From Mikania micrantha (taxonomy: Eukaryota; Streptophyta; Magnoliopsida; Asterales; Asteraceae): a stretch of 64,000 nt of DNA. The notes below the pieces were generated by a model. The model worked only from the letters and a program-made list of their open reading frames with translations. It did no database searches and was not told where the DNA came from. The first letter of the stretch is position 1, and each line of letters opens with the position of its first letter. Positions 1 through 12,145 of this stretch are shown here, in pieces. A program made the translations under genes and the position numbers. The stretch spans positions 72,978,272-73,042,271 of the forward strand of contig CM018680.1 of NCBI GenBank assembly GCA_009363875.1, in the 5' to 3' direction.

Positions 1-1495
1 CATAAAGAATCCACCGCCCACCTCCATAACATCTTCATTCTTTTATGTTTTTCATGATTCAGTTTTAAAGGCGAAGGACACCATGTGATAATTTCACTTA
101 GTGGTGTTGATTTCTCATTTTTGTTCATTCAAGTTAGTATAATTTAGTGTTAGTGGTGTTGGTGGCTTGATGTTGGTGGAACCATGAAGAGGGTGGTGTG
201 CCCAGCGGTGTTGATGAATCATGGTTGTGGTGGTGTGACGATGGTTGAAAAAGTCGTGGCTTAATGATATGGTGGTGGTTGAGCTTGTAAGGTTGTGATG
301 GTGTTGATTGTTTGAAAAAAATAAAAGGATGAAGAAGAAGAAGAAGAAGAAGAAGGTGGGATAGGTAAATAGTTTTACTATTTTTTAAATGAGATATGAC
401 AAAAAGATATCTTAATTATTTAGAAAATTGAACATATAAAATAAATAACCATCCACTTTAATGATTGTTAATGACACTTTTTAAACTAGTTGAAACGGTT
501 TTTGTAATTTTTTTTAAGTTAGTTCACACATGTAATATGATCTTATCATAGGAACCAAATTAACTAAAAAAATGATTTTACTACTTTAAAAAAATGTAAT
601 ATATATTTGAAGAGAATTATCTATATAAACAAAAGCAATTTATGAATAGTGAATGTCGCGAGATTTTGATATCTCGCGATATTTTGATTTCTCGCGATAA
701 ATTCATTTTCTATCGATAAATTCATTTGTGTCCTACTTTTCGCGCGAGAAATTCATTTTCGCACGATATATTCATTTTTTCGTGAGATAATTTCATTTTT
801 CGTGTTCATTTTTTCACGAGATATCCATTTTTTCGCAAGATAAATTCATTTTTCGTGAGAAATTCATTTTTTTCTTTATTTTTCGTCAGAAATTCATTTT
901 TCGTCAGAAATTCTTTTAGATAACCCATAAGAAATTCATTTTTTCTTTATTTTTTCAAATAGTGAATGTCGCGAGATTTTGATATCTCGCGATGTTTTGA
1001 TTTCTTGCGATAAATTCATTTTCTATCGATAAATTCATTTGTGTCGTGTTTTTTGGCGCGAGAAATTCATTGTCGCACGAGATATTAATTTTTTCGCGAG
1101 ATAATCATTTTTCGTGTTCATTTTTTCACGAGATATTTATTTTTTCGTAAGATAAATTCATTATTTTCTTTATTTTTCGTCAGAAATTTATTTTTCGTGA
1201 GAAATTCTTTTAGATAACCCATGATAAATTCATTTTTTTCTTTATTTTTTCGTGAGAAATTCATTTTTCGTGAGAAATTCTGTTAGATAACCTATTACAA
1301 TTTCTCATAACATGAGAGCTGAGATGTTGTTTCCCAAAGGTTTTATTTTAGTTTTGTTTTACTTCTTAACTCATAATATGTTTGTTTTATAGTCACGACT
1401 CTTACCCGTTAATGGTTTTTTTTCTTTTGAGTTCTTTCTCAAGTCAAAACGAAGGTGTTAAATTTGCGCGGCAACGCGCGCCAAGCACCATCTAG
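1..1495 (+). mobile_element. 3' part of a Helitron, ending in hairpin plus CTAG
   Basis: The stretch ends with a GC hairpin (GCGCGGCAACGCGCG, from about 1465) followed about 11 bases later by CTAG at 1492-1495 and then T. That is the classic 3' terminus of a plant Helitron, inserted before T. The 5' end is not identified and may lie outside the window. No coding region is seen, so it would be non-autonomous. A GAA microsatellite sits at 331-355 and a large tandem repeat lies inside. Confidence 0.6.
646..1290. repeat. Two tandem copies of a 313-bp unit rich in TCGCGAGA and AATTCATTTTT
   Basis: The word ATAGTGAATGTCGCGAG starts at 646 and again at 959, giving a period of 313. Each unit opens with a palindromic arm pair (TCGCGAGA ... 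TCTCGCGA). It continues with many short, degenerate subrepeats of the form CGTGAGAAATTCATTTTT. The copies have diverged by small indels. No protein is encoded. Confidence 0.85.
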
Positions 1496-2169
1496 TTATA
1501 TATATTGTTAAATGGCATGGAGGGTAATAGTGACAATTATGGTTTTTCTGTTTCGATTAGAGATAGTATTTTTTTTTTTTATCCTTCACATGTGGTTTCA
1601 AGTGTATTCTAGGCTTTTTTTTTTCTTTTAAGTTAAGTTGTCATTTATTATTTTTATTTAACAATTGGTTTTAAAAAACCACTTGTTTATTAGTTTTTTT
1701 AACTTGAACCGCTGCAAAAACAATTGTCATTTTTTTTTTTTACTTTTTGGACTATTGCTGCAACGCAATTCATTATTTTAATTTAATAATATTTTAATAA
1801 TATTGTTTACATGAGGTAATAATTAAATAATATTATTTTTCGAGTTCTATTTTGTTACCGAATTTTGTTTGTGTTTTGATGTTCGTGAAGTTATCATCGT
1901 GAGAGAGCAATATTACTAAAACTTTAACTTTTCTTTAAAAAAATGATGAACGATACATACATTAAAGTGATAATATTGATAACAACAGCAACTAAATGGT
2001 AATAATAATTATATAATACTAATATTAATTATAAAGTACGCCAAATAAACTTACAGTCATTGTGGTCCGTATTTGGGATGTGATTTGATATTCGTAATGT
2101 TATCACGCTATTATGATCAGATTAGAGAAGTCTTTGATTAATGATAAAACATTGTTCTTTTTCTATCGC

Positions 2170-2207
2170 AGCGAAAATCCCGCCGCAACACGAGGAAAAC
2201 CCACTAG
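2170..2207 (+). mobile_element. Degenerate Helitron 3' terminus
   Basis: The sequence reads a decayed hairpin (CCCGCCGCAACACGAGG), then AAAACCCA and CTAG at 2204-2207, followed by T. The layout matches the terminus at 1495, but the stem is imperfect. The element body upstream (1496-2170) has no other recognisable features. Confidence 0.4.
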
Positions 2208-3507
2208 TTATACATTTAACAATCATGTGATGCGATGTTTTGGTATATGTTTTATATATTTGGAAAACGGATTAAAACCAAAAACCAAATTAACATAAAA
2301 ATATTATTTGTTATAATTTAAGATATAGTTGACAGATATAACATACATTAACAAGAAACTAAACAAGTTAGACTACCCATAATGTTAAATACTGAATTTA
2401 TTACATGCAATCTAGTAATCAATGTCACATCATCTTTTTATCCATTCTTTTTACATGGATCTTTTCTTTTCTTTTTAACTCCAGCTCATTATTTTTACAT
2501 GCATCTTCTTTCTTTTGCATCATAATCTCGTTTTCTAAATTTCTTTTAAACAAATGATTTTTAATGTAAAAATATATTTAATAAATAAATATAAAATATA
2601 ATTAAAAAAATAAAAATGAGGCTCTTGTGTAAAAGTTGAAAAAATTGAAAGAATTTGTATACGATTTTTGGATGAAAATGAGTTACTTTGAGTGAGCATT
2701 TATAGGGATGTAAAAACTAACCCTTTTTTAAAATACAGTAGTTAGAGTTAAAAAAAAATACCATTGGCCTTTTTTTAAAAAAAAATATTTTTAAAAGGGT
2801 TGGGCCCACCCTCACTCTTCATTTTATTGCAATTTCGAACGTGCAAGGGGGAGATCATGCAAGGCGTCGGCCTCATCTCCACCGCTTCAGTCGGACAACC
2901 AGCCAACCATGTCAGACTTGCGCCTCTTCCTTCGTGCGCGTTGCAGCCTGTCTTACCATGCGTCATAACAAGTTACCATTTGATATAAATGTATAGAGAT
3001 GTTACTGACTTGTAAAAAATGTTTAAATAGATTCGCCTTTGTCTTATTTAAGTTGCACAAAATACCGTGTTATAAATGACTAGCAAAGTTGAATATGTTT
3101 AACCGCATAAATTTAAAACCTTTAACAATTTCAGGAATAACCAATCATAAAAACAAGCGTTAAAAACTAAAAGTAAACATAGATGTAATGATAACATAAA
3201 ACTAAAACATAAAAAAATCGCATACTAAACATCAAAATAAATTATAACAGGAAAAGTCAAAACTAAAAAATCACAACATGAAACCACATGATCAATAAAA
3301 CAATATATACAATATTGTCTTAATAATACCCCAAGATTCTTTCAAATGCTAGGTTTTGGGTTCAAATCATTTCCGTAGCAAAATAGGGGTCATAGGTTAA
3401 CATGATTGAAATCTTCGCCGATAAAAAAAATGAAACAATTATTTTTGTTAATTTGATGAACCTTTTGAATAAGGTTTCATAAATATAATGTTGTATATAT
3501 AGTTAAT
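2208..3507. other. Gene-free AT-rich stretch
   Basis: I see no supported gene here. A short GC-richer patch at 2800-2970 gives overlapping ORFs on both strands (about 62 codons each) with no splice or family support. The rest is A/T-rich with poly-A and poly-T runs. Confidence 0.6.
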
Positions 3508-3557
3508 AATTAAATTATATATTAAATAATCCCCGTCTACGTTTATATCGTCTCCAG

Positions 3558-4141
3558 CAGTGTTTTCAGAACCGGACCGGACCGGTCGGACCGGGAACCG
3601 GCCCAAAATAAGCATACGGACCGCTCGGAAGAGAACCGGCCGGCCCATCGGGTGACCGGTCGGACCGGGAACCGGACCACTGGTTGGACCGGTTTTTTTT
3701 TTTTTTTAAAAAAAACTAAAATCTAAAAAATAAACCATTAAAACCAAACAAAGGGTTGAAATGGTAGCTTTTTTCATACAAATGGTGCCCTCTTCTCTTC
3801 TTTTTATTGGGAGGGGATGAAGGTTTTTCTTGTACTCTCACCAATGTGGGATGAAAAGTTAGGAAGGGAAAGATGTGAACCTATGTGGGATGAGAAACAA
3901 TTTTTTTTTTCTTTTTTTTAAACCAAAATCCAAAAAATATAACATTACAATTAATCTTGTATTTTTTTAAAAAATGGTTATATTTGTGTGAATAGTAATT
4001 GTGTTTGTTTAAATGTGATTATAATTATATAACTTTTTTTAACATTTTTTATATATTTATTATGTTGCCCGGTTCGTGAATCCGGTCCGACCGGTCCGAC
4101 GAGTAACCAGTAAGACGTCCGGTCCGGTTCTGAAAACATTA
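3558..4141. mobile_element. hAT-type non-autonomous element, 584 bp, target duplication GTCTCCAG
   Basis: The ends are inverted repeats: CAGTGTTTTCAGAACCGG at the left and its near complement CCGGTTCTGAAAACATTA at the right. The flanks carry a perfect 8-bp duplication GTCTCCAG (3550-3557 and 4142-4149). The empty site is preserved in the second copy of the host segment at 5001-5008. The interior has CCGGACCGG-rich subterminal repeats and no transposase ORF. A related element is at 24225-24569. Confidence 0.9.
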
Positions 4142-4184
4142 GTCTCCAGTCTCTTACCGTCTAACCCTAGCCGCTACTAGCAGC

Positions 4185-4958
4185 CTAGGTTAAATCCCGT
4201 GTGTTACACGGGTGAAATAAATGAAATATTATGCTTTTAGAATACTTGTATATATTGCACTATATTATAAACTCATGTTTTACACGGACTTAATATAAAA
4301 TATTAAACTAAAAAACACATTGGATGATAAAAATCTCATTGTTTAAAAAATCATTTTATAATATATTTTATTTTAAAATAAATCATTTTTTAAGATAACT
4401 TGTTTTTTACATAAATTTTGTTTTTTTGAAAATAAAATATTTTTACTTTAAAAGTTTTGATTTTAGATAATTTCATATTTTATAAAAAAATTTTAAAGTG
4501 TGATTTATTATAATAAGATAAATAATATGTTAGTTATTAGTATTATTATTTATTTAATAAGAGAGAGAATATATTATATTTTTTTTGAACGGCTTGGTAC
4601 AACGACACCCAAGACGGGATTTCAACCGTCCCCTCGGATTTGACGCTCTGGGGCGTATGCCCGAGCCCACCCCAGGAGGAACCTCACAACTGAGTAAACC
4701 CCCTGACCTTGCTTCAGCAAATATGCCTCAGCCCGGATTCGAACCCAAGACCTCCCATAGGGAAGTCAAGGGGGTAACCATTAGGCTAGAAACCCTTGGT
4801 TGAGAATATATTATTTAATAGGAGAGAGAATTAAGCGAAATTATAATGTGTTGACAAGTGGCAATTATAGTGTAAGAATGTGACATGTGGCATTAGTGGT
4901 GTGAGAATATTACATGTGGCAAATTTGTTACTCTTTTATTATAGAGTATAGATAGATA
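4185..4958 (-). mobile_element. Non-autonomous Helitron, family with CCCGTGTAACACACGGG hairpin
   Basis: Read on the minus strand, the element ends with the hairpin CCCGTGTAACACACGGG, then ATTTAAC and CTAG at 4185. Its other end is near 4958 in CTCTTTTATTATAGAGTATAG. The same body, with GACATGTGGCA words and GAGAGAGAATATATTA, recurs at 23623-24790. There is no coding capacity. A SINE is nested inside it (4578-4801). Confidence 0.75.
4578..4801 (-). mobile_element. tRNA-derived SINE with 13-bp target duplication
   Basis: Read on the minus strand, it begins AACCAAGGGTTTCTAGCC, has a box A-like TAGCCTAATGGTTA, a consensus box B GGTTCGAATCC (complement at 4735-4745), and ends in a short A-rich tail (T run on the plus strand after 4578). 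It is flanked by GAGAATATATTAT at 4565-4577 and 4802-4814. These are the marks of a pol III SINE inserted into the Helitron. A decayed copy lies at about 53101-53324. Confidence 0.88.
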
Positions 4959-5047
4959 TAAATTAAATTATATATTAAATAATCCCCGTCTACGTTTATA
5001 TCGTCTCCAGTCTCTTACCGTCTAACCCTAGCCGCTACTAGCAGCCT

Positions 5048-6065
5048 CTGTCCTCTCGTTTTCCGATCATTTTTCCGCCGACTGAACACCGCCGGTCCCG
5101 ACTTCCGACGTCGGAACACATCGTTCTTTGCTGCTTCCGGCGACTGCAGACCGGACACTCAACCGCCTCTTGTGCTTTAATTAGGTATTTCCATCTCCTT
5201 ATCTCTTGTCGAAGGTTTCTTGTACTTATCGGAATTGAAGATTCTTGCGTCAGTTGACATTATGATGCGATCTTCTGTTTTGGTTTCTTTCAAGGTTTTG
5301 TTGTTGCTTCGAAATTATATTGTGTTCTTTGGATTTGGTCTGATTAACATATATAATTCTGTTCAATCTGTTAATTATTCGTATTCCTTTCAAATAAATT
5401 TAGGGCTTTTTTACCAAACCAATTATTAAAACCCTAACTAAAATCAGTCTCTCTCTCTTTTTTTTTTATCGCAGCATACCGTTTGCTTTTTATTGCCGTC
5501 GTTGTAGCGCCACTGCCACTGACTGAATTGTCTTAAGGTACGATATAATTCTTCTTATGTCTTTATGTGCTATTGAATTACCATAAAGAACTTGTAGTAA
5601 CCAATTATAAATTGATAAGTGTTAAATCCCTGTTCCAGCATGATCCTACTTTGTTTTCCATTATATTTCTCAATCTTATACATAACAAATTAGGCAACAT
5701 ATGTGGATTTAGAAGAAGATAGAAACCTGATCGTATAATCTGGTGATTGTTTATGCAATTTGATACCCCCAAAGTTACTTCATAAAGCATGAGTAACTGG
5801 ATGGCAGTCATCTTTTTTTATTCTGGTTTGAGGTTTGATTGATTTAGTAAGCTTGTAAGGATTGAAGTAAAGGCTAATTTGGCTGTTTTATCCCATAATT
5901 TTGATATAGGAGGCAATAGTTTATGATAAGTGTATTACTAGAACTCTTGGTTTGTTTATATTAAAATAGTCACTTTTACCTTGTTTCATGTAGCAGGTTG
6001 AGGCATCTCTGACTCATCCACAATAAATTCACAGCTTTATACAAGAGTAAAGAAAGCTATAGAAG
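5048..6065 (+). other. 5' leader of the eIF3j gene, spliced
   Basis: After the duplicated segment comes a CT- and CG-rich leader, with a probable donor (TTAG then GTATTT) near 5184. Possible further untranslated exons are at about 5475-5537 (between GCAG and GTACGA) and from about 5997 (after GTAGCAG) to the ATG. A TC-rich intron leader is typical of plant housekeeping genes. Exact exon edges and the start site cannot be fixed without transcripts. Confidence 0.55.
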
Positions 6066-9000
6066 ATGGAAGATTGGGGTGAATCTTTCTTTCTCTCTAA
6101 TCTGTGTGCATGTGTGTTTGTGTGTGTATGTTTCTAATCATGTGTTCATTTTTGATATATTAATCAATTTATAGTTATTCTTACTTGAATCTTTCAATTT
6201 TTTACATGGTTTATGCTATAAGTAAATTTTGTTGTTTGTTACTTAAATCCATGAAGAATGGTGAAGAAAACAAAGTGGTTATATCGTTGAATTTGCTTAT
6301 TGGCTGACTATCATTCATAAAAAAAATTGGTGGCTCGTGGCCCTGGAATTCGTTAGTGGCAGATACCACATATCATGTTATTTTCTAGAGGCATTCTTCA
6401 TTAATAGGTTATGCATGCTTTAGATGCTCACTTAATATATTTTATGTAATATTTTGGTGGTATTTAGGTATCATAATTGTTCTTGACTTTGCCTTGGTCT
6501 AACATTGCTAGTTTTAGATAAAAGTTTTGGCATGGTTTGAAGGCCCTGTTATGCTTCGAACAGAAAAACGTAAAACATAAAACCAAGAGAACAAAACAAA
6601 AACTTGTAATTGTGAGCCAGAAACTTTTATTGATGAGACTGCTTAATAAAACCATCAAACCAAACATCTTATTAAACTGAACAAAAACAAACCATACTTT
6701 GACTCAACTACCTACCCACTTGATAAACATTCAAATAAACTAATACTTAATTAAATCCTGCCTAGTTAATGCTATCTGAATAAATTAAATTAAACAAAAC
6801 ATAAATTCTGAATGAGAAAGTAGCCCCTAAACTTGTAAAAAAGTCGGGATTAACCCTACATGGTTTTCATATGCCAAGTTTTGTCATGATTTCTTACAAA
6901 GTTGTCATTGGTGATTACTGATTTCTCTCATGTTCTGTTCATGTTGTTTACTTATTTGTCATCTTTGGAGGATACACACGTATATGTGTGTATTAGCACC
7001 AAATATAGTATATTCTGTTTTGTTCATGTTGTTTATCATCAAAGGCTCAAAGCAGAATCTTGTCTGTTATCCCACATATAATTTCGAGTTCTGTCTGTAT
7101 TTAATCACAGAATGGCTGTTCCTTTTTTCTTTTTTTGTTTCTAATCAATTATGAATGCAATTTAGTATCATATACGGAACATTTTGTGATGGTTTGTGAA
7201 ATTAACAACCTTTTTTTAAATGCATATTGAAAGCTAAAATATTTTCTATTTGCATTATATGTATTGTCTGTTGTCACACGTGTTTTATCTATTTAAACGG
7301 AATGTGTCAGAGGATGGGCCAGGCCTACTTGCTAACAAAAAGGAGCCTAAAAGCATGTGGGATGATGAAGATGTTGATGAAGATGATGTAAAAGATTCTT
7401 GGGAAGATGAAGATGAACCTGCTCCGGTACACTCTATATTCTTTTTTTGGTTGACGAAAGCATAACATCATGATCTTATAATTGTGAAGATATATGCTTA
7501 TGCGGTCTTTATTTTTCTTTCATTGTAGATTAGAACACTTTTTATTTGAATAATATCATCTTTTTTTTTCTTCTTCATGACTTTGCCGTGTATCTTTTTT
7601 TCATTACTTTGCCGTGTATCTCTTTTATGTGCATTAGCCACCTGTGGTAGCTCCTCCTCCTGTTGTGAAAGGTCCAAAGAAATCAACAGCCAAACCGGTT
7701 CAAGAAAAAGGGAAGGCCGTTGTTGAAGTAGAGAAAGAGGTGCCATTAGACCCTGTAGCAGAGAAACTCAGACAACAACGGTATGAACCATTAATGACAT
7801 AAATTATTTATCTTACTAAGAAATATATATATATGAACCCATATTAAGTTGGTTACTTACTTTTTTACATGACATTCTCTGGTGTTATCTTTTATAGATT
7901 CATTGGTATGATCAAACTAGCTATTTTAACTTGATTTATTGGTTACTTTTCACTTATAAATCGCTTTTGTGTTCTAAGCTATAGTTATAGTGACTTGTAT
8001 TGTAGCTTTGTAGCATGTAATTAAACTTAATGCCATTTCTGGACATACTATTTTTGTGTGCAGTAACGTAAAAATCAACTTTGGCAGCCTGGCGGATTGG
8101 GTGATCAACAAACACCTTTTTGTTTGTCTTCTTTGTTCTTTTAGTTGGTATAAAACTTAAATAAAGATCTGTAATTTTGCAATGAAATGCTAAATTTGGA
8201 GATAATTTTGTTTAGGAGGTTTTTATCATCATTTTAAATGACAATATTGGCCATGATTGAAATGTTCCCATAGAGCATATCTTCTAAAATTGATTGATTT
8301 TAAGTAAAGCTTAACCCAAAGTGACGGGTTTAAACTGCCATCACTATTGTTTCTTTATAAAATTTATGTGAAGTTGAGTTGATTATAAACATCTTGCATA
8401 CAAGGAGTTAGCTAGATGAACGGATGGTGACCATATGTTACATTGATTCACATACAATCAACTAATTTATTACAGGCTTGTGGAAGAAGCTGATTACAAG
8501 CACACAGCAGAACTTTTTTCTAGTAAGAAAGGTGATGATAAGACAATTGATACTTTTATCCCCAAATCAGAAGCTGACTATCTAGAGTACGCGGAACTCA
8601 TTTCTAATAAGCTTCGACCATATGAGGTAATGATTGAGTTTTTTTTTTATTATTATTATTTTGATGGTTGATAAGTTGCTCAGAAATTAAGTTTCTTCAT
8701 TTCATGTATGCAGAAAAGCTTTCATTATATTGGACTGCTGAAGCATGTAATGAGATTATCAATGGCTTCCTTGAAAGCTGCTGATGCAAAAGAAGTTGCT
8801 TCTTCTGTAAGTGCCATTGCTAATGAAAAATTAAAAGCTGAGAAAGAAGCTGCTGCTGGTAAAAAGAAAACAGGTATATCTGCTTTAGGTTATTATTGTA
8901 CGGTAATATTTGTTTTTGTAACTAAATTAACACACTTAATAGTATTACAGAAGTAGGTTTGGCAGTTGACATGTTCCTAAACATGACACAACTAATATGG

Positions 9001-9965
9001 TTTTCGGTTGCTTTTTTATTTTTTTTAATAAACAGATTGTCTTTTGTGTCAACTGTTTAAACCTGTTTAAATTAATGGGTACTGCTAGGGTCACCTAAAA
9101 TTTGTCCACTTTTCATCCTTGTTTAAAAGTGGATTAAAATTAAAAATTATTTTTTGTAAGGTTAAACTACCAACACATTTTGACTGTTTAACCCATTTAT
9201 TATTACAACCCGTTCACCACCAGCATCTTGGTTAAACCACTCACAACTTGATCACATCTTATTTACATGTTACATCCTGTTTACAAACTGCCAACCCATT
9301 AATGGCCCAAGAATTACGAATCGATAAATGAAGAGCATGTAAGTTGGTTTGATCAAAATCCTTTTTATATTGGTACTTCTTTATTAGACATTAGTGATAC
9401 CTAACCAGGGAATAAATCCTCTTACCTAAATATACTCAATTTTAATTTGAATTCTAATCTAGTTCAACCAAGAAAAACAATCTAATAATCATCCTTAATC
9501 CTTTACATCCTAAACTAACCAACCCCAATTCGAGGTATGTAATACACAATCAGTAAGCCGACCTTTAAACAAATAAAACTGCCCCCTTTACTTCTAACAA
9601 CTGAGAAGATTAGTCCAACACCTGTTTGACATTTTAGATAATTGGGTTACAGACTGTGTTCAGGTTAGGGTTGATGTCTGACATATAAATGTATGGGTGT
9701 GTTTAGGTTCACTGATTAAACCTACTATATTGCCACCTCATTAATGCTTTCTGAGAAAGAGAAGTTCGAATTGGACTTCAAATTGTCTACTTGTGTTCCC
9801 TCTAAGGGGTTATTTACATAATTAGTAAATTTTATATATTTTCAAGTTTTTATGTCATCTTGTATAGGTGGTAAGAAGAAACAACTGCTGATGGATAAGC
9901 CTGATGACGAAGCTGTTGTAAATGCTGGTTATGACGGTTATGATGAGTATGATGATTTCATGTGA
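6066..9965 (+). CDS. eIF3j: Eukaryotic translation initiation factor 3 subunit J
   Basis: Six coding exons, joined in frame: 6066-6078, 7311-7426, 7638-7780, 8476-8626, 8714-8873 and 9868-9965. Together they give a 226-residue protein, the usual length of plant eIF3j. eIF3j is a loosely bound subunit of the eIF3 complex that works at the decoding centre of the 40S ribosome in the cytoplasm. Visible features: an N-terminal MEDWED start, an acidic tract (MWDDEDVDEDDVKDSWEDED), a Pro/Lys-rich linker, the DPVAEKLRQQRLVEEADY segment, the conserved FIPKSEADYLEYAELI and a C-terminal KKK stretch ending in an acidic YDGYDEYDDFM tail. The start is the first ATG of a 13-base coding exon. All junctions are GT/AG and no disruption is seen. 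Introns hold MITE debris (for example around 9000-9350). Confidence 0.95.
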
Positions 9966-10449
9966 TGAATAATACTGCTGTTTTGGTATGCTTCATAAAG
10001 CGGGATCTTGTAATTACAGTTTGATATGAGCCGGGAAATCTCGTCTTTGAGAAAGTTAACCGCTTTCTTTCTGGTTTTGGTTTTGTGTCGGCTGAATGAT
10101 GAGTGAGTGTTGGTTGCATACTTTGTTTCTGATTGTGCATCTACTGCTACTCCAATGGTAGCATAAAAAACTTTGAAGTTGCATTTATACCTTCTAAAAT
10201 GTGGGATTAGCATCCTGATAAAACATAAAATTGTATTCTTATACTTTTAGTCTTCTGTTTGTGGTCTTTTTGAGTTTTAAGTTGGCATTTTTTCTTTCAT
10301 TTGCAGAATACAATCCAATATAATAGTTTTATAAATATATATGGGTGTAAACAAGTCTTGGTCAATTTTTTATTTTGTTTAACGAATGGATTCGAACTCT
10401 AGCTCTAAATCTTGACTTTTTTTTCTCTTTCTTTACTTGAAATAATTAA

Positions 10450-10740
10450 GATTTGCAAAATAGACGGGTTGAGTCGGGTTAGGTAATGGGTCGGATAGGT
10501 TCAGGTCAGGATGAGTTTTAAACAAAATATGTTTGGGTATAAATTGATTGTTTTTATAAAACATTAATTTGGTTTAAGTTAAAATGGGTTATGTTAAACA
10601 AATAATCTAAAATGGATTGTTTCTAGTGATTTTTTATCAAATTTGTTACTAGTTCTTAAATGTTTTAATCTATTTTATTCACGTAGTTTTTAGGTTACTA
10701 ATTTCTTTTAATTTATGGTGAAAATTGCCATCTCGAAAAT
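10450..10740. mobile_element. hAT-like MITE remnant, GGGTTGGGTCGG family
   Basis: GGGTTGAGTCGGGTTAGG and GGTCAGGATGAGTTTTAA words recur, in the same order, at about 11574-11960, 12445-12670, 31215-32695 (complement) and 58495-58640. There is no coding region. Ends are decayed and no target duplication was identified. The rest of 9966-11004 is eIF3j 3' sequence and AT-rich spacer. Confidence 0.6.
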
Positions 10741-11004
10741 AAATATTAGTAGTTTTGCTTGGTTCGAATTGGGCTTGCTTTTCTTCTTTGTTTCTTTTTC
10801 TTTTTTTTTTAACCTAAAATAGTTTTATTCATATTTGTATAAATAGATTCTGGTGTTTTACTTGTATGAGCCGTGATTTGTTATCCGGTTATTTTAACTA
10901 AGGTAGCGATTTGGTTTTTTAAGGCAAAAACTATTTGTGTAATGATTTTTTTTCCAAAAATTATATTAATAATATTTCGTATTTCTTATTTGTGTAATAT
11001 GCAT

Positions 11005-11219
11005 TAGAGTTGGGTAAACCGGGCTTTTTTAACCGGTATCGGTACCAAACGGTTCTGGTTTCAGTAAACAAAGTCAATAACCGGTTCTGGTTTTGGTTCT
11101 GGTTTGAACATGTTTTTGGCCGGTTCCGATTTCTCTAAGAATCTAGAACCGCCTGTACCCAACGGTTCGGGTATGACTAGTGCAGGTTGCCGGTTCCAGG
11201 TTTTTTTTACCCACCTCTA
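11005..11219. mobile_element. hAT-type MITE, 215 bp
   Basis: Terminal inverted repeats are TAGAGTTGGGTAAA at the left and TTTACCCACCTCTA at the right. The flanks ATATGCAT (10997-11004) and ATACGCAT (11220-11227) form an 8-bp target duplication with one mismatch. The interior is rich in AACCGGTTC words. Confidence 0.85.
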
Positions 11220-11344
11220 ATACGCATTATTTCTTAAAAGTTTGCTTGAGGTTTAGAAAGCCCATTTAACTGTTGTGCACTTGTGCATGAAGCTATACAT
11301 TCATTTTTATTAGATTAACTATTATGTAGCCGTGTCTTATTTAA

Positions 11345-12145
11345 GTTTATGCCATGTTTGCACTTATTGACTTTTACGAAAAGCCAATAAGTCAATAAGT
11401 TGTTTGCCAAACCTAAACTGACTTTTGAAAATAACTTTTTGTAAAATTGAAAATAACTTTTTGTAAAAGGGTAATAAGTTGTTTTTCAAAAGCTAAAAAT
11501 TCTGGTTTTTCAAAATGACGTATGACTTATTGACATAAAATTACAAATCTACCCAACTCTTTACCCTTTATCTATGCCTGGCAAAATGGGCGGGTTGGGT
11601 CGGATTGGGTAACAGGTTAGAATGGGTTCGGGTCAGGATGAGTGCGTGTCATAACGGGTTTTAAGCAAAATCAGTTCGGGTCTAAATGGATTGTTCTTAG
11701 AAAACATCAATTTAGTTTAACTTAAGATGTGTTATAAGTAAACATATAGTCCATTTAGATCATTTTTAGTGATTTTCTCATCAAATATGTTATTAATCAT
11801 TCTTAAATGTTTGAATTCATTGCATTTACATAGTTTTTTGGTTACCCATTTTGACCCGCATTGTGTTCAAGTGCTACCAATTTCAACCCATTATACTACA
11901 ATTGTTTATCCAAACAAACTCATTTCCTTTGATATGGGTAAAAATTGCAACCTCTACCTTTATCCAATAACCTTAAAATAGTGTCGATAATAAAAATGTT
12001 ATTTTTAATCATTTTGGAAATTCATTTTGGAAAAGCTAATCCAAACACATTTTTAAAAACTTCATTTCAAAAGGTCATAAGTTAATAAGCACTTTTGACA
12101 AAAAGTCTTTTTAAAGTTAAATAAGGAATCCTAAACAGGGCCTTA
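11345..12145. mobile_element. MITE interrupted by a second MITE (about 11574-11960)
   Basis: The left side (CCATGTTTGCACTTATTGAC) and right side (GTCTTTTTAAAGTTAAATAAGG ... AACAGGGCC) are complementary in character, as in hAT-like elements. A similar one lies at about 20465-20830. The middle, about 11574-11960, is a copy of the GGGTTGGGTCGG family and so is a later, nested insertion. A further copy of that family lies at about 12445-12670. Confidence 0.55.

Larger units (their letters stand above)
3508..5047 (+). promoter_or_regulatory. Duplicated 87-bp leader/promoter segment of the eIF3j gene
   Basis: An 87-bp sequence occurs twice. The intact copy is at 4961-5047, directly upstream of the eIF3j leader. 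The other copy is split into 3508-3557 and 4150-4186 by a hAT element. The two copies flank a Helitron (4185 to about 4958). Apart from the insertion they look identical, so the duplication is young. The downstream copy continues without a break into the CT-rich leader (5047-5184), so it is the one attached to the gene. Effects on expression are unknown. Confidence 0.85.

Noticed and set aside
2775..2988. Overlapping ORFs of 62-63 codons on both strands
   Set aside because: No motif, no splice context, and the overlap on both strands points to chance in a GC-richer patch.
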